DNA from: Calliphora vicina | Taxonomy: Eukaryota > Arthropoda > Insecta > Diptera > Calliphoridae | DNA length: 64,000 nucleotides | Reading direction: 5' to 3' | NCBI RefSeq assembly: GCF_958450345.1 | Contig: NW_027052643.1 | Location: 36,001 to 100,000, forward strand | Shown here: one piece after another, positions 37,386 through 47,073 of the stretch | How the letters are laid out: every line of letters begins with the position of its first letter | Position numbering within the stretch: the stretch's first letter is position 1 | Notes under the pieces: model-generated | What the model was told of the DNA's origin: nothing | Database searches by the model: none | The model's input: the letters and a program-made list of their open reading frames with translations, nothing else | Translations under genes and position numbers: made by a program

Positions 37386-39377
37386 ATGATGAGTCATACA
37401 CCAGTTAAAAATTTGGGAGCGCAAGTTGCTCAATCTCCACAATTGGAGCAAGATACGACAATTAACTTTGAGAAATGTCATATTTGTAGTGAACAAAAAG
37501 ACAATAAGATCGAATGTTTATTGATAGTAAAATGTAACCATACCTTCCATCGTGCATGTATTGAAAATTTTCTGTCGGAGAATAATGCATGCCCAGTTTG
37601 CAATCTTTCGTGTGAATTGTCAGACCTGAAGAGAGTTTCGTTTCCTTTAAAATATAGTAAATCTAGAGGAGGTAAATCTCGTGGAGTTCAAACTGGACAT
37701 CAATATACAACTCGTAGCTCTGTACAACATGGGTTTCAAGATACCTATACTCCTACAGAATTTACTTTTGCAAGTAATGCAAATGTAAATAATCAATCTG
37801 AAACCTTAGATAATGAAACCACAACTTCTCAAAACGCCAATGAAACTCCGGTTGATTCACAGAATGTTAACCCATCTGTTGTAGATTATGCACAAATTAA
37901 TAAAATTATTGAAGTTAATTTAGGTAGAGCCCTAAAGAACTTTAAGAGTGTTCCTCAGAATAACGGTCAATCTACAATTGATTATAATTTAATAAATAAA
38001 ATGATTGAAACAAATGTTTCAAAAATTTTTCAGAATCTTAATTTGAACACCAATAGTAACACAACTCAATCACAACAACCACCAATTATTTCAAATATTT
38101 TGCTAGAACCCCATCAACCTAATCGGGTACAACAGCCTTTAATTTCTAATGGTTCTAATAGAGGAAACATTAATACTTCAAATCCACAGTTTCGAGATCC
38201 AAATTCTCAAACGAATGTCCAAACCTCGTTTAATTCAAATAATTTACGTGAACAGAATATCGGACAACAACCACAACGTGTTTTTTGCAACCCAAATCCA
38301 AATTTTTGTAATGAACGACAAGTTAATCAATCGGCTATTGATTCCAACTTGCATCAACAAAATTTATTAGATTCCAATAATGATAATCCAACTCAAACAC
38401 AAGATTTTCTACAATCACAACCACAACCACAATCTAATCCAACAATTGGATTTAGAAATAGTCCAAATTTGTATAACAATCATCATACATTTATCCCAAG
38501 AAGTTTTTCGTCAAACACAAGTTTCAGTTCGGATAAAGTAACCTCTATTATCCAAAACTGGGGTTTGAAGTTTGATGGAACGTCCAACGGTCTCTATGTT
38601 GAAGAATTTTTATATCGTTTACGTTCTCTTATTAATGATTACTTTAACGGTGATTTTAATTTTATTCGTCCGAATTTGCATATAGTTTTGGCTGGTAAAG
38701 CCAAGAATTGGTTTTGGTCTTACCACAAAAGAGCTCAACCAATTATATGGGAAAACTTTTGTATTGCTATAAGAGATCAATATAAAGATTTCAAGTCACC
38801 ATTCGACATACGCGAAGAGATACGTAATCGCAAACAAAAGCCCGGTGAATCGTTTGATATGTTTTATGAATCTATATCTTCTTTGATGGATCGTCTTCCT
38901 AATCCACTTACGGAGTTAGAATTGATTGAAATTATTACGCGAAACCTCAGACCAGATATTAGACACGAATTGCTATATCAACCAATTCATTCCATTTCGA
39001 CTCTGAGAAAGCTAGTGCAAATGCGTGAATCTTTTCTCAATGATGAATATGTACGTCGAAATTTTGCAGCAAGAAACCCAAATACATTTATGCCTCGTAG
39101 ACAAATTGCCGAAATTGATTTTGAATCTGATTTGAACCAAGATTTTGATTTTCATCAAGAATCTTCTATAGAAGCTGTTCACAAACCTGAAGTAGTTCCT
39201 CGATGCTGGAATTGTGACCAGCTAGGTCATTTCTATGAAGATTGCTTGTTAGAAAGAACCGTGTTTTGTTATGGTTGCGGTGCCAAGAACACCTACAAGC
39301 CACAATGTGCCAAATGTTTGAATCGTAAAATTTCAAAAAACCAAAAACCTCCTGTTCCACAGAAGGAACAACTATAA
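37386..39377 (+). CDS. gag: Gag with N-terminal RING-H2 finger
   Basis: 663 codons, starting at the first of two adjacent ATGs. Residues 31-72 form a complete C3H2C3 RING-H2 pattern: C31-x2-C34-x15-C50-x-H52-x2-H55-x2-C58-x10-C69-x2-C72. Such fingers are typical of E3 ubiquitin ligases and are not standard in Gypsy Gag. Residues about 100-385 are rich in Q, N, S and T and probably disordered. Residues about 391-560 resemble the retrotransposon Gag capsid domain (FDGTSNG, AGKAKNWFWS, KPGESFDMFYESISSLMDRL). A zinc knuckle at 607-620 is perfect CCHC (CWNCDQLGHFYEDC). A second at 628-641 keeps the cysteines but has T in place of H. The reading frame is fully intact. The C-terminus overlaps pol in the -1 frame. 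Expected role: particle assembly and RNA packaging; the RING function is unknown. Confidence 0.93.
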   Translation: MMSHTPVKNLGAQVAQSPQLEQDTTINFEKCHICSEQKDNKIECLLIVKCNHTFHRACIENFLSENNACPVCNLSCELSDLKRVSFPLKYSKSRGGKSRGVQTGHQYTTRSSVQHGFQDTYTPTEFTFASNANVNNQSETLDNETTTSQNANETPVDSQNVNPSVVDYAQINKIIEVNLGRALKNFKSVPQNNGQSTIDYNLINKMIETNVSKIFQNLNLNTNSNTTQSQQPPIISNILLEPHQPNRVQQPLISNGSNRGNINTSNPQFRDPNSQTNVQTSFNSNNLREQNIGQQPQRVFCNPNPNFCNERQVNQSAIDSNLHQQNLLDSNNDNPTQTQDFLQSQPQPQSNPTIGFRNSPNLYNNHHTFIPRSFSSNTSFSSDKVTSIIQNWGLKFDGTSNGLYVEEFLYRLRSLINDYFNGDFNFIRPNLHIVLAGKAKNWFWSYHKRAQPIIWENFCIAIRDQYKDFKSPFDIREEIRNRKQKPGESFDMFYESISSLMDRLPNPLTELELIEIITRNLRPDIRHELLYQPIHSISTLRKLVQMRESFLNDEYVRRNFAARNPNTFMPRRQIAEIDFESDLNQDFDFHQESSIEAVHKPEVVPRCWNCDQLGHFYEDCLLERTVFCYGCGAKNTYKPQCAKCLNRKISKNQKPPVPQKEQL

Positions 39378-40342
39378 ATACTTGTAAAACACCTGATTTT
39401 TCAATTGTTTCCAATGAACCCTCTAATATTGACCCTAAAGCTACTGATTTGACCAATGATTCTTCTAAGAATGTAAAGCCTGAAATTTTTGAACCAGATT
39501 ATAGTGGTTTCCAGATTTTAAAACGTGATCTTTGTAAAAATGTACAGAATTTTAACGATTATTCTAAAATTATATATCCCAAACAACCTTTGCATAAACG
39601 CTGGGAAAAATATTATACTAAACGCAACGAAATTTTTAACAATTTTTCCATTTCACAAATTTCCGTTAGTCGTAGACAAAAAAGGTCGACAATACGTCTT
39701 CGTAACTTTTATAAACGTCGTAAATTAAGTGCCAAACTATTAATATCAGCTATTGTCAACGTCCCTAATGATATGCGTTACTACGCAAAAGTAAGCTTCC
39801 TTAATTTTACGAAATACGGATTGCTTGATACCGGCGCTAGTATCAGCTGCATCGGATCAGACTTTGCTCGCGAAGATTTTTCGAAATTTCCTAATTTTAC
39901 CAAATGCAAATCATTTGTAAAAACTGCAGATGGTAAATCACAACAAGTTTTTGGTTGGCTAAACGTCAATGTCAAATTCAAAGAAAATTCTAATAACCTT
40001 AATCTTTTTGTCATTCCAACAATTTCTCAGCGATTAATACTTGGTATTGATTTCTGGAGAAAGTTTAATTTGATACCCGATGTCATTAAATCTGTAGACT
40101 TAGTTGATAAATCTTTACTTAATTTTTGTCCGTCAGCATTGTCTGAAATGTCCAATAGTCCGTCCAAAAATGAGCAATCTGATCCTCCGGATTCAGAAAA
40201 CTACTTCTATAAACTATCTTTTTCCCAACAACAACAATTGAAAACTGTTATATCGTTGTTTCCCAATTTTGAAACACAAGGTCTAGGTCGTACAAGTTTA
40301 ATTAAACATGAAATAGATGTAGGCTTGATGCAAGAAAAGTAA
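39329..40342 (+). CDS. pol: Pol part 1: aspartic protease and RT N-terminus
   Basis: Open in the -1 frame relative to gag from 39329 (after a stop at 39326) and entered by frameshifting, so the lack of a good ATG is expected. The retropepsin site is LLDTGASISCIG, with D-T-G at 39827-39835. The matching flap and C-terminal box FVIPTISQRLILGIDFW follows at about 40006-40056. A basic region precedes the protease (RRQKR, YKRRK). The frame then reaches the approach to RT (HEIDVG) and ends at a stop at 40340 because of the deletion near 40320. The active protease would be released from Gag-Pol; here the product is truncated after the protease. One intact DTG per chain is normal, because these enzymes are homodimers. 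Confidence 0.9.
   Translation, partial: NFKKPKTSCSTEGTTINTCKTPDFSIVSNEPSNIDPKATDLTNDSSKNVKPEIFEPDYSGFQILKRDLCKNVQNFNDYSKIIYPKQPLHKRWEKYYTKRNEIFNNFSISQISVSRRQKRSTIRLRNFYKRRKLSAKLLISAIVNVPNDMRYYAKVSFLNFTKYGLLDTGASISCIGSDFAREDFSKFPNFTKCKSFVKTADGKSQQVFGWLNVNVKFKENSNNLNLFVIPTISQRLILGIDFWRKFNLIPDVIKSVDLVDKSLLNFCPSALSEMSNSPSKNEQSDPPDSENYFYKLSFSQQQQLKTVISLFPNFETQGLGRTSLIKHEIDVGLMQEK
39335..39341 (+). promoter_or_regulatory. -1 ribosomal frameshift heptamer
   Basis: In the gag frame the sequence is TCA AAA AAC, giving A AAA AAC, a canonical X XXY YYZ slippery site. A -1 slip enters the frame open from 39329 to 40342, which carries the protease. An inverted repeat, TGTTCC (39353-39358) and GGAACA (39365-39370), can form a 6-bp stem 11 nt downstream. 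The spacer is a little longer than usual. Gag stops at 39375, just after the stem. Confidence 0.85.
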
Positions 40343-40764
40343 ATTTAGTCACTAAGAAAGATGCGTATCCCTTACCATCAATCGAAGGAATCTTTTCTCG
40401 TTTGCCCAAAGCTAACATAATAACGAAGTTAGATTTGAAAGATGCTTATTGGCAAGTTGAGCTATCAGAAAAGTCTAAACCATTAACGGCCTTTACTGTG
40501 CCCGGTAGACCGCTCTACCAATTCGTGGTTATGCCTTTTGGCCTTTGTACGGCTCCGCAAACCATGTGTCGTTTAATGGATGAGATCATTCCACCAGATC
40601 TCAAGAATATGGTATTTGGTTACTTAGATGATCTGTTAATAGTGTCAGAAACATTTGAACAACATCTTTCAGTTTTAGTTCGCATTTCTGAACCTTACGC
40701 TAAATATTTCCAAAAGCCACTTTTGCGTAACACGGGTGAAATACCTTGGTTATGTGATTGGTGA
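40312..40764 (+). pseudogene. Pol part 2: RT palm fragment, frame-shifted
   Basis: The RT continues in a different frame: LDARKVNLVTKKDAYPLP from 40324, then LDLKDAYWQVEL (first catalytic aspartate), VMPFGLCTAPQTM, and the YLDD box at 40621-40632. About 70 residues expected before LDARKVN (the RT fingers) are absent and the frame changes, so a deletion joint lies at about 40320-40326. Near 40700-40705 coding moves to the next frame, and the remaining residues to the TGA at 40762 are out-of-frame. The second break fits a short deletion, not a multiple of three, that removed about five codons. Both breaks abolish a functional RT in this copy. Confidence 0.88.
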
Positions 40765-42679
40765 TGGAGGAATCACTACCGATCCCGAGAAAGTTAGTGC
40801 TATTAAGGATTGGCCAGTGCCAAAGAACCTCAAGCAAGTGAGAGGATTTTTAGGACTCGCAGGTTGGTATAGGAGATTCATAGAAAATTTCTCTAGCGTA
40901 GTATTTCCTATTACTGAAACCATATCAACTAAGAGAAAATTCGTTTGGACCAATGAAGCTCAATCAGCGTTCGAAAAAATCAAATCTCTTTTAACTTCAG
41001 CCCCAATTCTTAGTAATCCCGACTTTAATAAGAAATTCTTTTTACACTGCGACGCAAGTGATTACGGTATCGGTGCGGTATTAGTCCAATTAGATGATGA
41101 CAACTGTGAGAAACCTATAGCTTATATGAGTAGGAAGCTTAATTCTGCGCAACGAAACTATAGCGTGACCGAACGCGAATGTCTCGCCGCGTTAGAAGCA
41201 ACTCAACGTTTCCGCTGCTATTTAGAACTCCAAGAGTTCGAAATTATTACGGATCATGCGAGTCTCGTATGGTTAATGCGTCAGCCAAAACTTAGTGGTC
41301 GTTTAGCACGATGGGTTTTAAAGCTCCAGACATATAAATTCACCGTTAGTCATCGTAAGGGTAAAGAAAATATAGTCCCCGATGCGCTTTCCCGGATTCC
41401 CTGCGATGAAGTTGCAACCTTAGAAATTGCAGAACCCGAAATAGCTTTATCTTCTCCTAGATTTAAAAATGCAGATTATACAAAATTGATAACAAAAATA
41501 CGTGAAAACCAAGAAAAGTATCCAGATATTCGCATAGTAGATGAATTTGTCTATATACGAACACAACATTACGACGGTAATGAAGAAAACGAAGGTAATG
41601 CGTGGAAACTTTGGATTCCAGAAAGTTTGAGAACAGATTTAATAAGAAGATTCCATTCTTCTTTAACATCAGCCCACGGAGGAATGCAAAAGACTGTAGA
41701 TCTCCTAAAGCGAACATTTTTCTGGCCAGGTCTAATAAAAGACGTACGAGATTTCATACGAAACTGCGAAACATGCAAAACTACGAAAGCTCCAAACTTC
41801 GTAATGAGACCCGAAATGGGAAAACAAACTGTTTCTGTCCGTCCGTTTCAGCGTTTATATATCGATTTGTTAGGTCCATATCCCAGAAGTAAGTCCGGCC
41901 ATATTGGATTGTTAATCGTATTAGACCATCTAACTAAGTTTCATTGGTTACATCCATTAAGAAAATTTACTTCAGATGCAATCAAAACATTTATGGAACA
42001 ACAAATTTTCCATATGTACGGAGTTCCCGAAGTTATCGTTAGCGATAATGGATCCCAATTTAAGGCTAACGATTTCAATGCTTATTTAACTTCTTTGGGA
42101 ATAAACCATGTTTACACCGCATACTACTCACCACAAGCTAATGCATCTGAACGAGTTAATCGTTCATTGATAGCGGGTATTCGTTCGTATTTGAAAGCAG
42201 ATCACACGAAGTGGGATGAGCATCTGAGTGCTATTAGTTGTGCACTACGGAACTCATGTCACCAAGCGATCAACACATCTCCTTATCATGCCCTTTTCGG
42301 TTTCGATATGGTAACCCATGGGTCCTCATACGCTTTACTTCGAAACCTTAAACTGTTAGATGAACCATCATATCGTTTAACTAGAGATGACAGTTTGCAG
42401 TTAATACGAAAGGATCTACAGAAGCACATAAAAACAGCATACGAGAGAAATCAACACTACTACAATTTGCGTACACGACCTCAAACGTTTACGGTAGGCC
42501 AAGAAGTCCTACGTAGAAATTTTGTCCAAAGCAATGCTGCGAATCGGTTTAATGCTAAATTTGCTCCTTTATTCGTTAAAGCTAAGGTAAAAGCAAAATT
42601 GGGAAATCATTACTACCAACTCGAAGATCTACAAGGAAAACAAATTGGAACGTTTCATGCCAAAGATATTCGGATATAA
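40703..42679 (+). CDS. pol: Pol part 3: RT end, RNase H and integrase
   Basis: Open frame covering the RT connection (VKYLGYVIGDGG, then VRGFLGLAGWYRRFI), RNase H, and integrase to the natural end of pol. Residue numbers count from the GTG at 40736. RNase H has D106 (HCDASD), E148 (TERECLA), D173 (ITDH) and D216 (VPDALSR). Integrase has a zinc-binding H307/H314/C344/C347 and a catalytic triad D377 (YIDLLG), D437 (VSDNGSQF) and E472 (ANASERVN), followed by a GPY/F-like C-terminal module (APLFVKAKVKAKLG, HAKDIRI). No chromodomain is present. All these catalytic residues are intact, but there is no in-frame route from gag because of the upstream breaks. Any ATG-like start inside it is incidental. 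Confidence 0.92.
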   Translation, partial: NISKSHFCVTRVKYLGYVIGDGGITTDPEKVSAIKDWPVPKNLKQVRGFLGLAGWYRRFIENFSSVVFPITETISTKRKFVWTNEAQSAFEKIKSLLTSAPILSNPDFNKKFFLHCDASDYGIGAVLVQLDDDNCEKPIAYMSRKLNSAQRNYSVTERECLAALEATQRFRCYLELQEFEIITDHASLVWLMRQPKLSGRLARWVLKLQTYKFTVSHRKGKENIVPDALSRIPCDEVATLEIAEPEIALSSPRFKNADYTKLITKIRENQEKYPDIRIVDEFVYIRTQHYDGNEENEGNAWKLWIPESLRTDLIRRFHSSLTSAHGGMQKTVDLLKRTFFWPGLIKDVRDFIRNCETCKTTKAPNFVMRPEMGKQTVSVRPFQRLYIDLLGPYPRSKSGHIGLLIVLDHLTKFHWLHPLRKFTSDAIKTFMEQQIFHMYGVPEVIVSDNGSQFKANDFNAYLTSLGINHVYTAYYSPQANASERVNRSLIAGIRSYLKADHTKWDEHLSAISCALRNSCHQAINTSPYHALFGFDMVTHGSSYALLRNLKLLDEPSYRLTRDDSLQLIRKDLQKHIKTAYERNQHYYNLRTRPQTFTVGQEVLRRNFVQSNAANRFNAKFAPLFVKAKVKAKLGNHYYQLEDLQGKQIGTFHAKDIRI

Positions 42680-42732
42680 TCGTCCTTTTTCCAGCTAATA
42701 TTGCTACTCAATGAGTCAATATTATCCGGTTT
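42680..42732 (+). other. Gap between integrase and 3' LTR, no clear PPT
   Basis: Only 53 bp separate the pol stop from the LTR. LTR retrotransposons normally have a polypurine tract directly before the 3' LTR; here the last bases are ATTATCCGGTTT, with no purine run longer than about five. CCTTTTTCC at 42684-42692 is a pyrimidine run instead. There is no room for env. Confidence 0.8.
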
Positions 42733-45700
42733 TGTAGTGTACGATTTGTTTGAATAAAACATCAAAAATTTTTTCTTAACATTAAATCAATTTTATCAGA
42801 AATTTAATTTTTATTTTAAAGACAAACTCATTTTTATATACATATTGTTTGGAATAGTTGGTAAATGTTGAATGTTTACATTTGTAAACATTATTTTAAA
42901 CTATTTTAAACTTGTCTCACCAATTAAAACATATACTTTTTCTATTACCCAATAATATCAACAAAAATCATTCTTTACATGCAAATGTTTATAAACATTT
43001 CCAGTAAACATTGCTGCAAGCTATTTTCATTATGTTCTTGATCCTTAATATATAATTTAATTTATCTTAATTACTATCAAAAATTATTCTAAAATTAATA
43101 TCAATAACAACAAATTAATAAGTTTATTATAATTAATTGTGATATATACAAGGTTGTGTTTGATGTAAGTAAAGCTTTTTAAGGTTTTTGTCTAGGATAT
43201 AGAATTGATATAATTAGGAGTAAAGTCGAGTCGTAATCGATAGTAGTATTTTTCAATTGACATTTGTCTATATACCCACTAAACACGTCTCCGACTATCG
43301 AACCGAGCTGTCATTAAAATTGACATAAGCTACCAACTTCCTTTTTCCTTTGACTTCTGAAGTGGTAACATCTTAAAGCTCGGGTAATATATTGAAGAGT
43401 CCAAATCTTACAATTTAAATTAAATCCTCGTGAAGAATTAAAAATTTTGCTTGAACCAATCATCTTCAAGATCTTTTCTACGGTAAATATTAAATATTTA
43501 TTAGAATTTTGTTCATCTTTTCAAATAACACAATCCTTTGAAGGTCCATTTCGGAAAAACCCACCTGACATAGAAGAAACCCATATTAGTCAACTCTTGT
43601 GGACAGTTCCACCAGATCATAGCGATCTTGGCATTAATGGAATAAATCATCCTTGATAAGAAGTCCAATTTCCCAAAAATTTCAGAGAGAAGGTAGGTTA
43701 AAATCTTTGAAATTACCATTTTAATAAAATCTAAAGATTTTTTAAATATTAAACGTCCATATAGGCTATTGGAAACGTATAAACGCACCTCTTAAGGCAC
43801 GTTTTCCAAGCAACCTTCTCTCTGAGAAGAGTTTGTGCAGTTTTCTGTTTGAAACATTTTAAATTTATCCCCCAAATATTGCCCAATTATTGCTTAGAGA
43901 TTTCTACGAGATTCTACAGTAGATGTGTGTAGGACAACGATTGTGCCTAGTAGATGAAGTACCACAACCGGTTCGAGATTCTCATTAGAAAACCAACAGT
44001 ATCAGTCACCACATACATGAGATTACGATCATCAACGTTACCAGTTTTTTCAGAACAATATTTACAACATCACCAGCAGTCAACAATCAACATTCCCTAA
44101 TTCAGTGTCTTAAAAAATCTATTCCTAAGAAGTTATAAAAGTGATTAAATGAAAATCAATAGCCAGTGAGCATCAAATTGTGTTTAGTTTAAATAAAATT
44201 TCGTGTGATAAAAATAATCATAAATCCATCATAAATTAGCCCACTGTGGACCGATGGCATTGTTTAAATTAGTTTAATGTTTTAAAATTAAACAAAAGAA
44301 CCATCACATATTTAGCCCACTGTGGACCGATGGCATTGTTTAAATTAGTTTAATGTTTTAAAATTAAACAAAAGAACCATCACATATTTAGCCCTTTGTG
44401 GACCGATGGCATCAGAAAAAAATCCTTGTCTAATGTAAAATAACAAAAAATCAAAAGTGCAAAATGACAAAAAAAAAAGCCAAATCTTTAATACATCAAA
44501 CACAAACAAAATAATTAAAAAACAACAACAAATATCACTAATTATAATGATTCTTAAAAAACGTAAACAAAGTTAAGAATAATTTAACAAAAACAAAAAA
44601 AGTCAAAGAAACAAAAAAAAAAAAAAAAAAGATTTAAGATATAATACGAAAATAGAGAAATATAAAGTGAAGTTTAAGAAGTCGATAGAAAAAGAAAAGA
44701 TGAATATCAACAAAAATTTAAAAATTATTAAATTGAACTAAACAAAACCAAAAGAGAACAAGAGATTGTGATACGAAAGAGTTTAAATGAGAAAAACAAT
44801 TAAAATTTAAGAAAATTAATAAAACCAAAATAAAAACAAAAAAAATTTAAAATTAGTGACAGAAAAATGAAAAGAAGATATAGGTGATAACTAAAAGCAA
44901 AAATTAAAAGAACAGTGAGGAAGAAAATATATTTAAAAGAAAGAATTTAAAATTAAGTATATATAAATTAGTTTAAATTAATAATAATAAGAAAATTCTA
45001 CAAACTAAAATTATTGTTATTGTATAATTGTGTTTTAAAATATAATATTTGAGTCTGAATTAAATTAATTTTTAAGATATTTTCTTAAATTTGATTCAAT
45101 AATAAAATATATATATATTTCATATATATATATTAATAAAAGATTAAAAATAAAAATGAATTAAATGTTTAATTTCAATTAAATTACACTAAATTACACA
45201 CAAATACACATAATTACACACAACACTAAATTTAAAACATTAATACACATAAATACACCTAATACACAACAACACATATGAAAACACATTTTTAATTTAA
45301 AACAAATCACATCTAATATATAAAATCACATTTAATACACATAATCACACCTAATATACTACACAAAACATGAAAGAGAGAAAAACAACCACACTCTAAT
45401 TACATTAGCTCCTACAGGTTCATCATTAATCCAACTTCATCACGTTCGATGAGGCCTCATCGATCATCATGATTAAGTTTGGTGAGTTTTAATTTGCATA
45501 TTTTATTTTCTCATCTTTGTTTTTTTTTATTGCTTTGTGTTATTTCTCGCGCATACGTAGACCAAGTGAAGAAGTAATGATTGTGATATTATTATTGCAA
45601 CTTGTTGTTGTTATAATAATTGATTCATTGAATTTTTTTTTTTTTTTGCATTATGTTTTGATTATGATATTCTTAATCATTCACAATTATTACTTTTCTA

Positions 45701-46797
45701 CTTTGTTTTTTTTTTATTCAGCAAAGTGTGTTTAATGAATTAAAGTTATCGATTTAAAAATTAACCAATTAAGTACCGGGAATAATATATTTAAAATTAA
45801 ATCGTTTTTAAAGATTTTCATATTAAATTGTTGTTAAAATTTAAAAATAAAAGAATTTAAAAAATATAGTAAAGTGTTAATAAATTATGATATGCGTTGT
45901 TAGAGTATAATTTTTTTGATTATTTTAAATTTTAAGATCTAAAGAAAATAATAATGTAAATAAGAAAATTAAGAATTTGTGTTATAAATTGAAAACGATA
46001 TTCCTTAAAAAGCGTGTTAAAATTTTGAATTTAATATAAAAGTTAATCAATTTATTCAATTCTTGAAAACTATTTGTAGTATTAGTAGTTAATTACATAT
46101 TATGCCATTTACTTATATTAATTATAATATTCTAATTTTATTATTAATTAATATGATTTTTGTTGATATTTTTTTTGGTTGAAATAAAAGAAGTATTTAT
46201 TCAGAATGAATTGCTAAAATAAATTATATCTGTTTTCACTCATGTAATTGGATGTTAGGATGAACAAAATCGTGGGATTCTAGATAAAATTATTTTTGTT
46301 TTCGTCACTAGAATCACGGTAGGGAGGGTTATGAGACGAAGGTTCCTAACAACATCTAGGATACCTATTTATATCTGGTAACTGTGTCAATACTCTTTGT
46401 TAAATACACTCTCATACCAAATCACAGCGGGGCTTGTTTTGTTTGTTTATTTTTTTTGTATCTGTGATTTGCTGGTCCATGGTAAAGTAAAGATATGTTA
46501 AGTAACAAAATAGGGAGTCTATAAATAAAAGATTGTATAAAAGTGAGGTTAGGCTGAAAAGAGGACCGAACTCCCCCAATCCCGACTGATCGCTAGCGAT
46601 GTAATGGCTCCCGTAGTCCTACTTTCCCTAGCACTTTAATGGAAAAACTAACATCTTGTTTTGACAATTTTTGCTGCATCGAATTGCACCCATGAATATT
46701 TAGATTATTTTTCCATTTATTTATTTACATACATTTTCAATTGTACACTTGATGTGTATTTTAGCAAATAGTAGTAATTTCACGTTAGTATAGTACA
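42733..46797 (+). repeat. 3' LTR, 4065 bp
   Basis: Near-identical partner of 32567-36631. Differences seen by eye: ATATGC/ATATAC, AATATT/AACATT, GACGTA/GATGTA, GAAGAA/GAGGAA, ACACACTA/ACACTCTA, AAGTGTG/AAGCGTG, and one-base changes in two A-runs. It ends TAGTATAGTACA, directly followed by the CTTC duplication. The 76-bp tandem repeat (44237, 44313, partial at 44389), palindrome (45446-45463) and donor-like site (45482) are all conserved. Confidence 0.95.
44237..44412 (+). repeat. 76-bp tandem repeat in 3' LTR
   Basis: Same two full units plus a partial third as in the 5' LTR, with the same TGTGGACCGATGGCAT core in each. Confidence 0.85.
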
Positions 46798-46801
46798 CTT
46801 C
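46798..46801. repeat. LTR-element target-site duplication, right
   Basis: CTTC, matching 32563-32566; the satellite then resumes with CTAGCTCTTTAGGG. Confidence 0.9.
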
Positions 46802-47073
46802 CTAGCTCTTTAGGGCCTTTTAAAATTGCGATTTTACATATCGGACATTTTTCGAAAAATGTCCGATATACCCGCATATATATCGGGTACTGTTTATGCT
46901 AGCTACTTAAGTTATACCTTGTTAGAAAGCTATAATCTCATGCCATCCAAATATAAAAAAATTTAGCTTCCTAGCTCTTTAGGGCCTTTTAAAATTGCGA
47001 TTTATATGAAGTCGTTAAAAACTGGGGTAATTTTGGGACATTTTTCGAAAAATGTCCGATATACCCGCATATA

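Larger units (their letters stand above)
32567..46797 (+). mobile_element. Ty3/Gypsy LTR retrotransposon with 4-kb LTRs
   Basis: A 14231-bp element: two 4065-bp LTRs (TGT...ACA), a 6101-bp internal region, a tRNA-Lys primer site and a CTTC TSD. Gene order is gag, protease, RT, RNase H, integrase, which defines Ty3/Gypsy (integrase last). No env follows integrase. Gag and pol overlap in the -1 frame with a slippery heptamer. RT is broken by two deletions, so this copy cannot make a full polymerase by itself. Insect Gypsy LTRs are usually a few hundred bp to about 2 kb, so 4 kb is exceptional. The tRNA-Lys primer and long LTRs recall the Osvaldo/Ulysses group; that placement is a guess and needs an RT tree. 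Confidence 0.95.

Noticed and set aside
37386..37650. Separate host RING-finger gene next to the retroelement
   Set aside because: RING and Gag domains share one uninterrupted frame between primer site and pol, so it is part of the element.
42680..42732. env gene or endogenous retrovirus status
   Set aside because: Integrase ends 53 bp before the 3' LTR; no space for an envelope gene and no ORF there.
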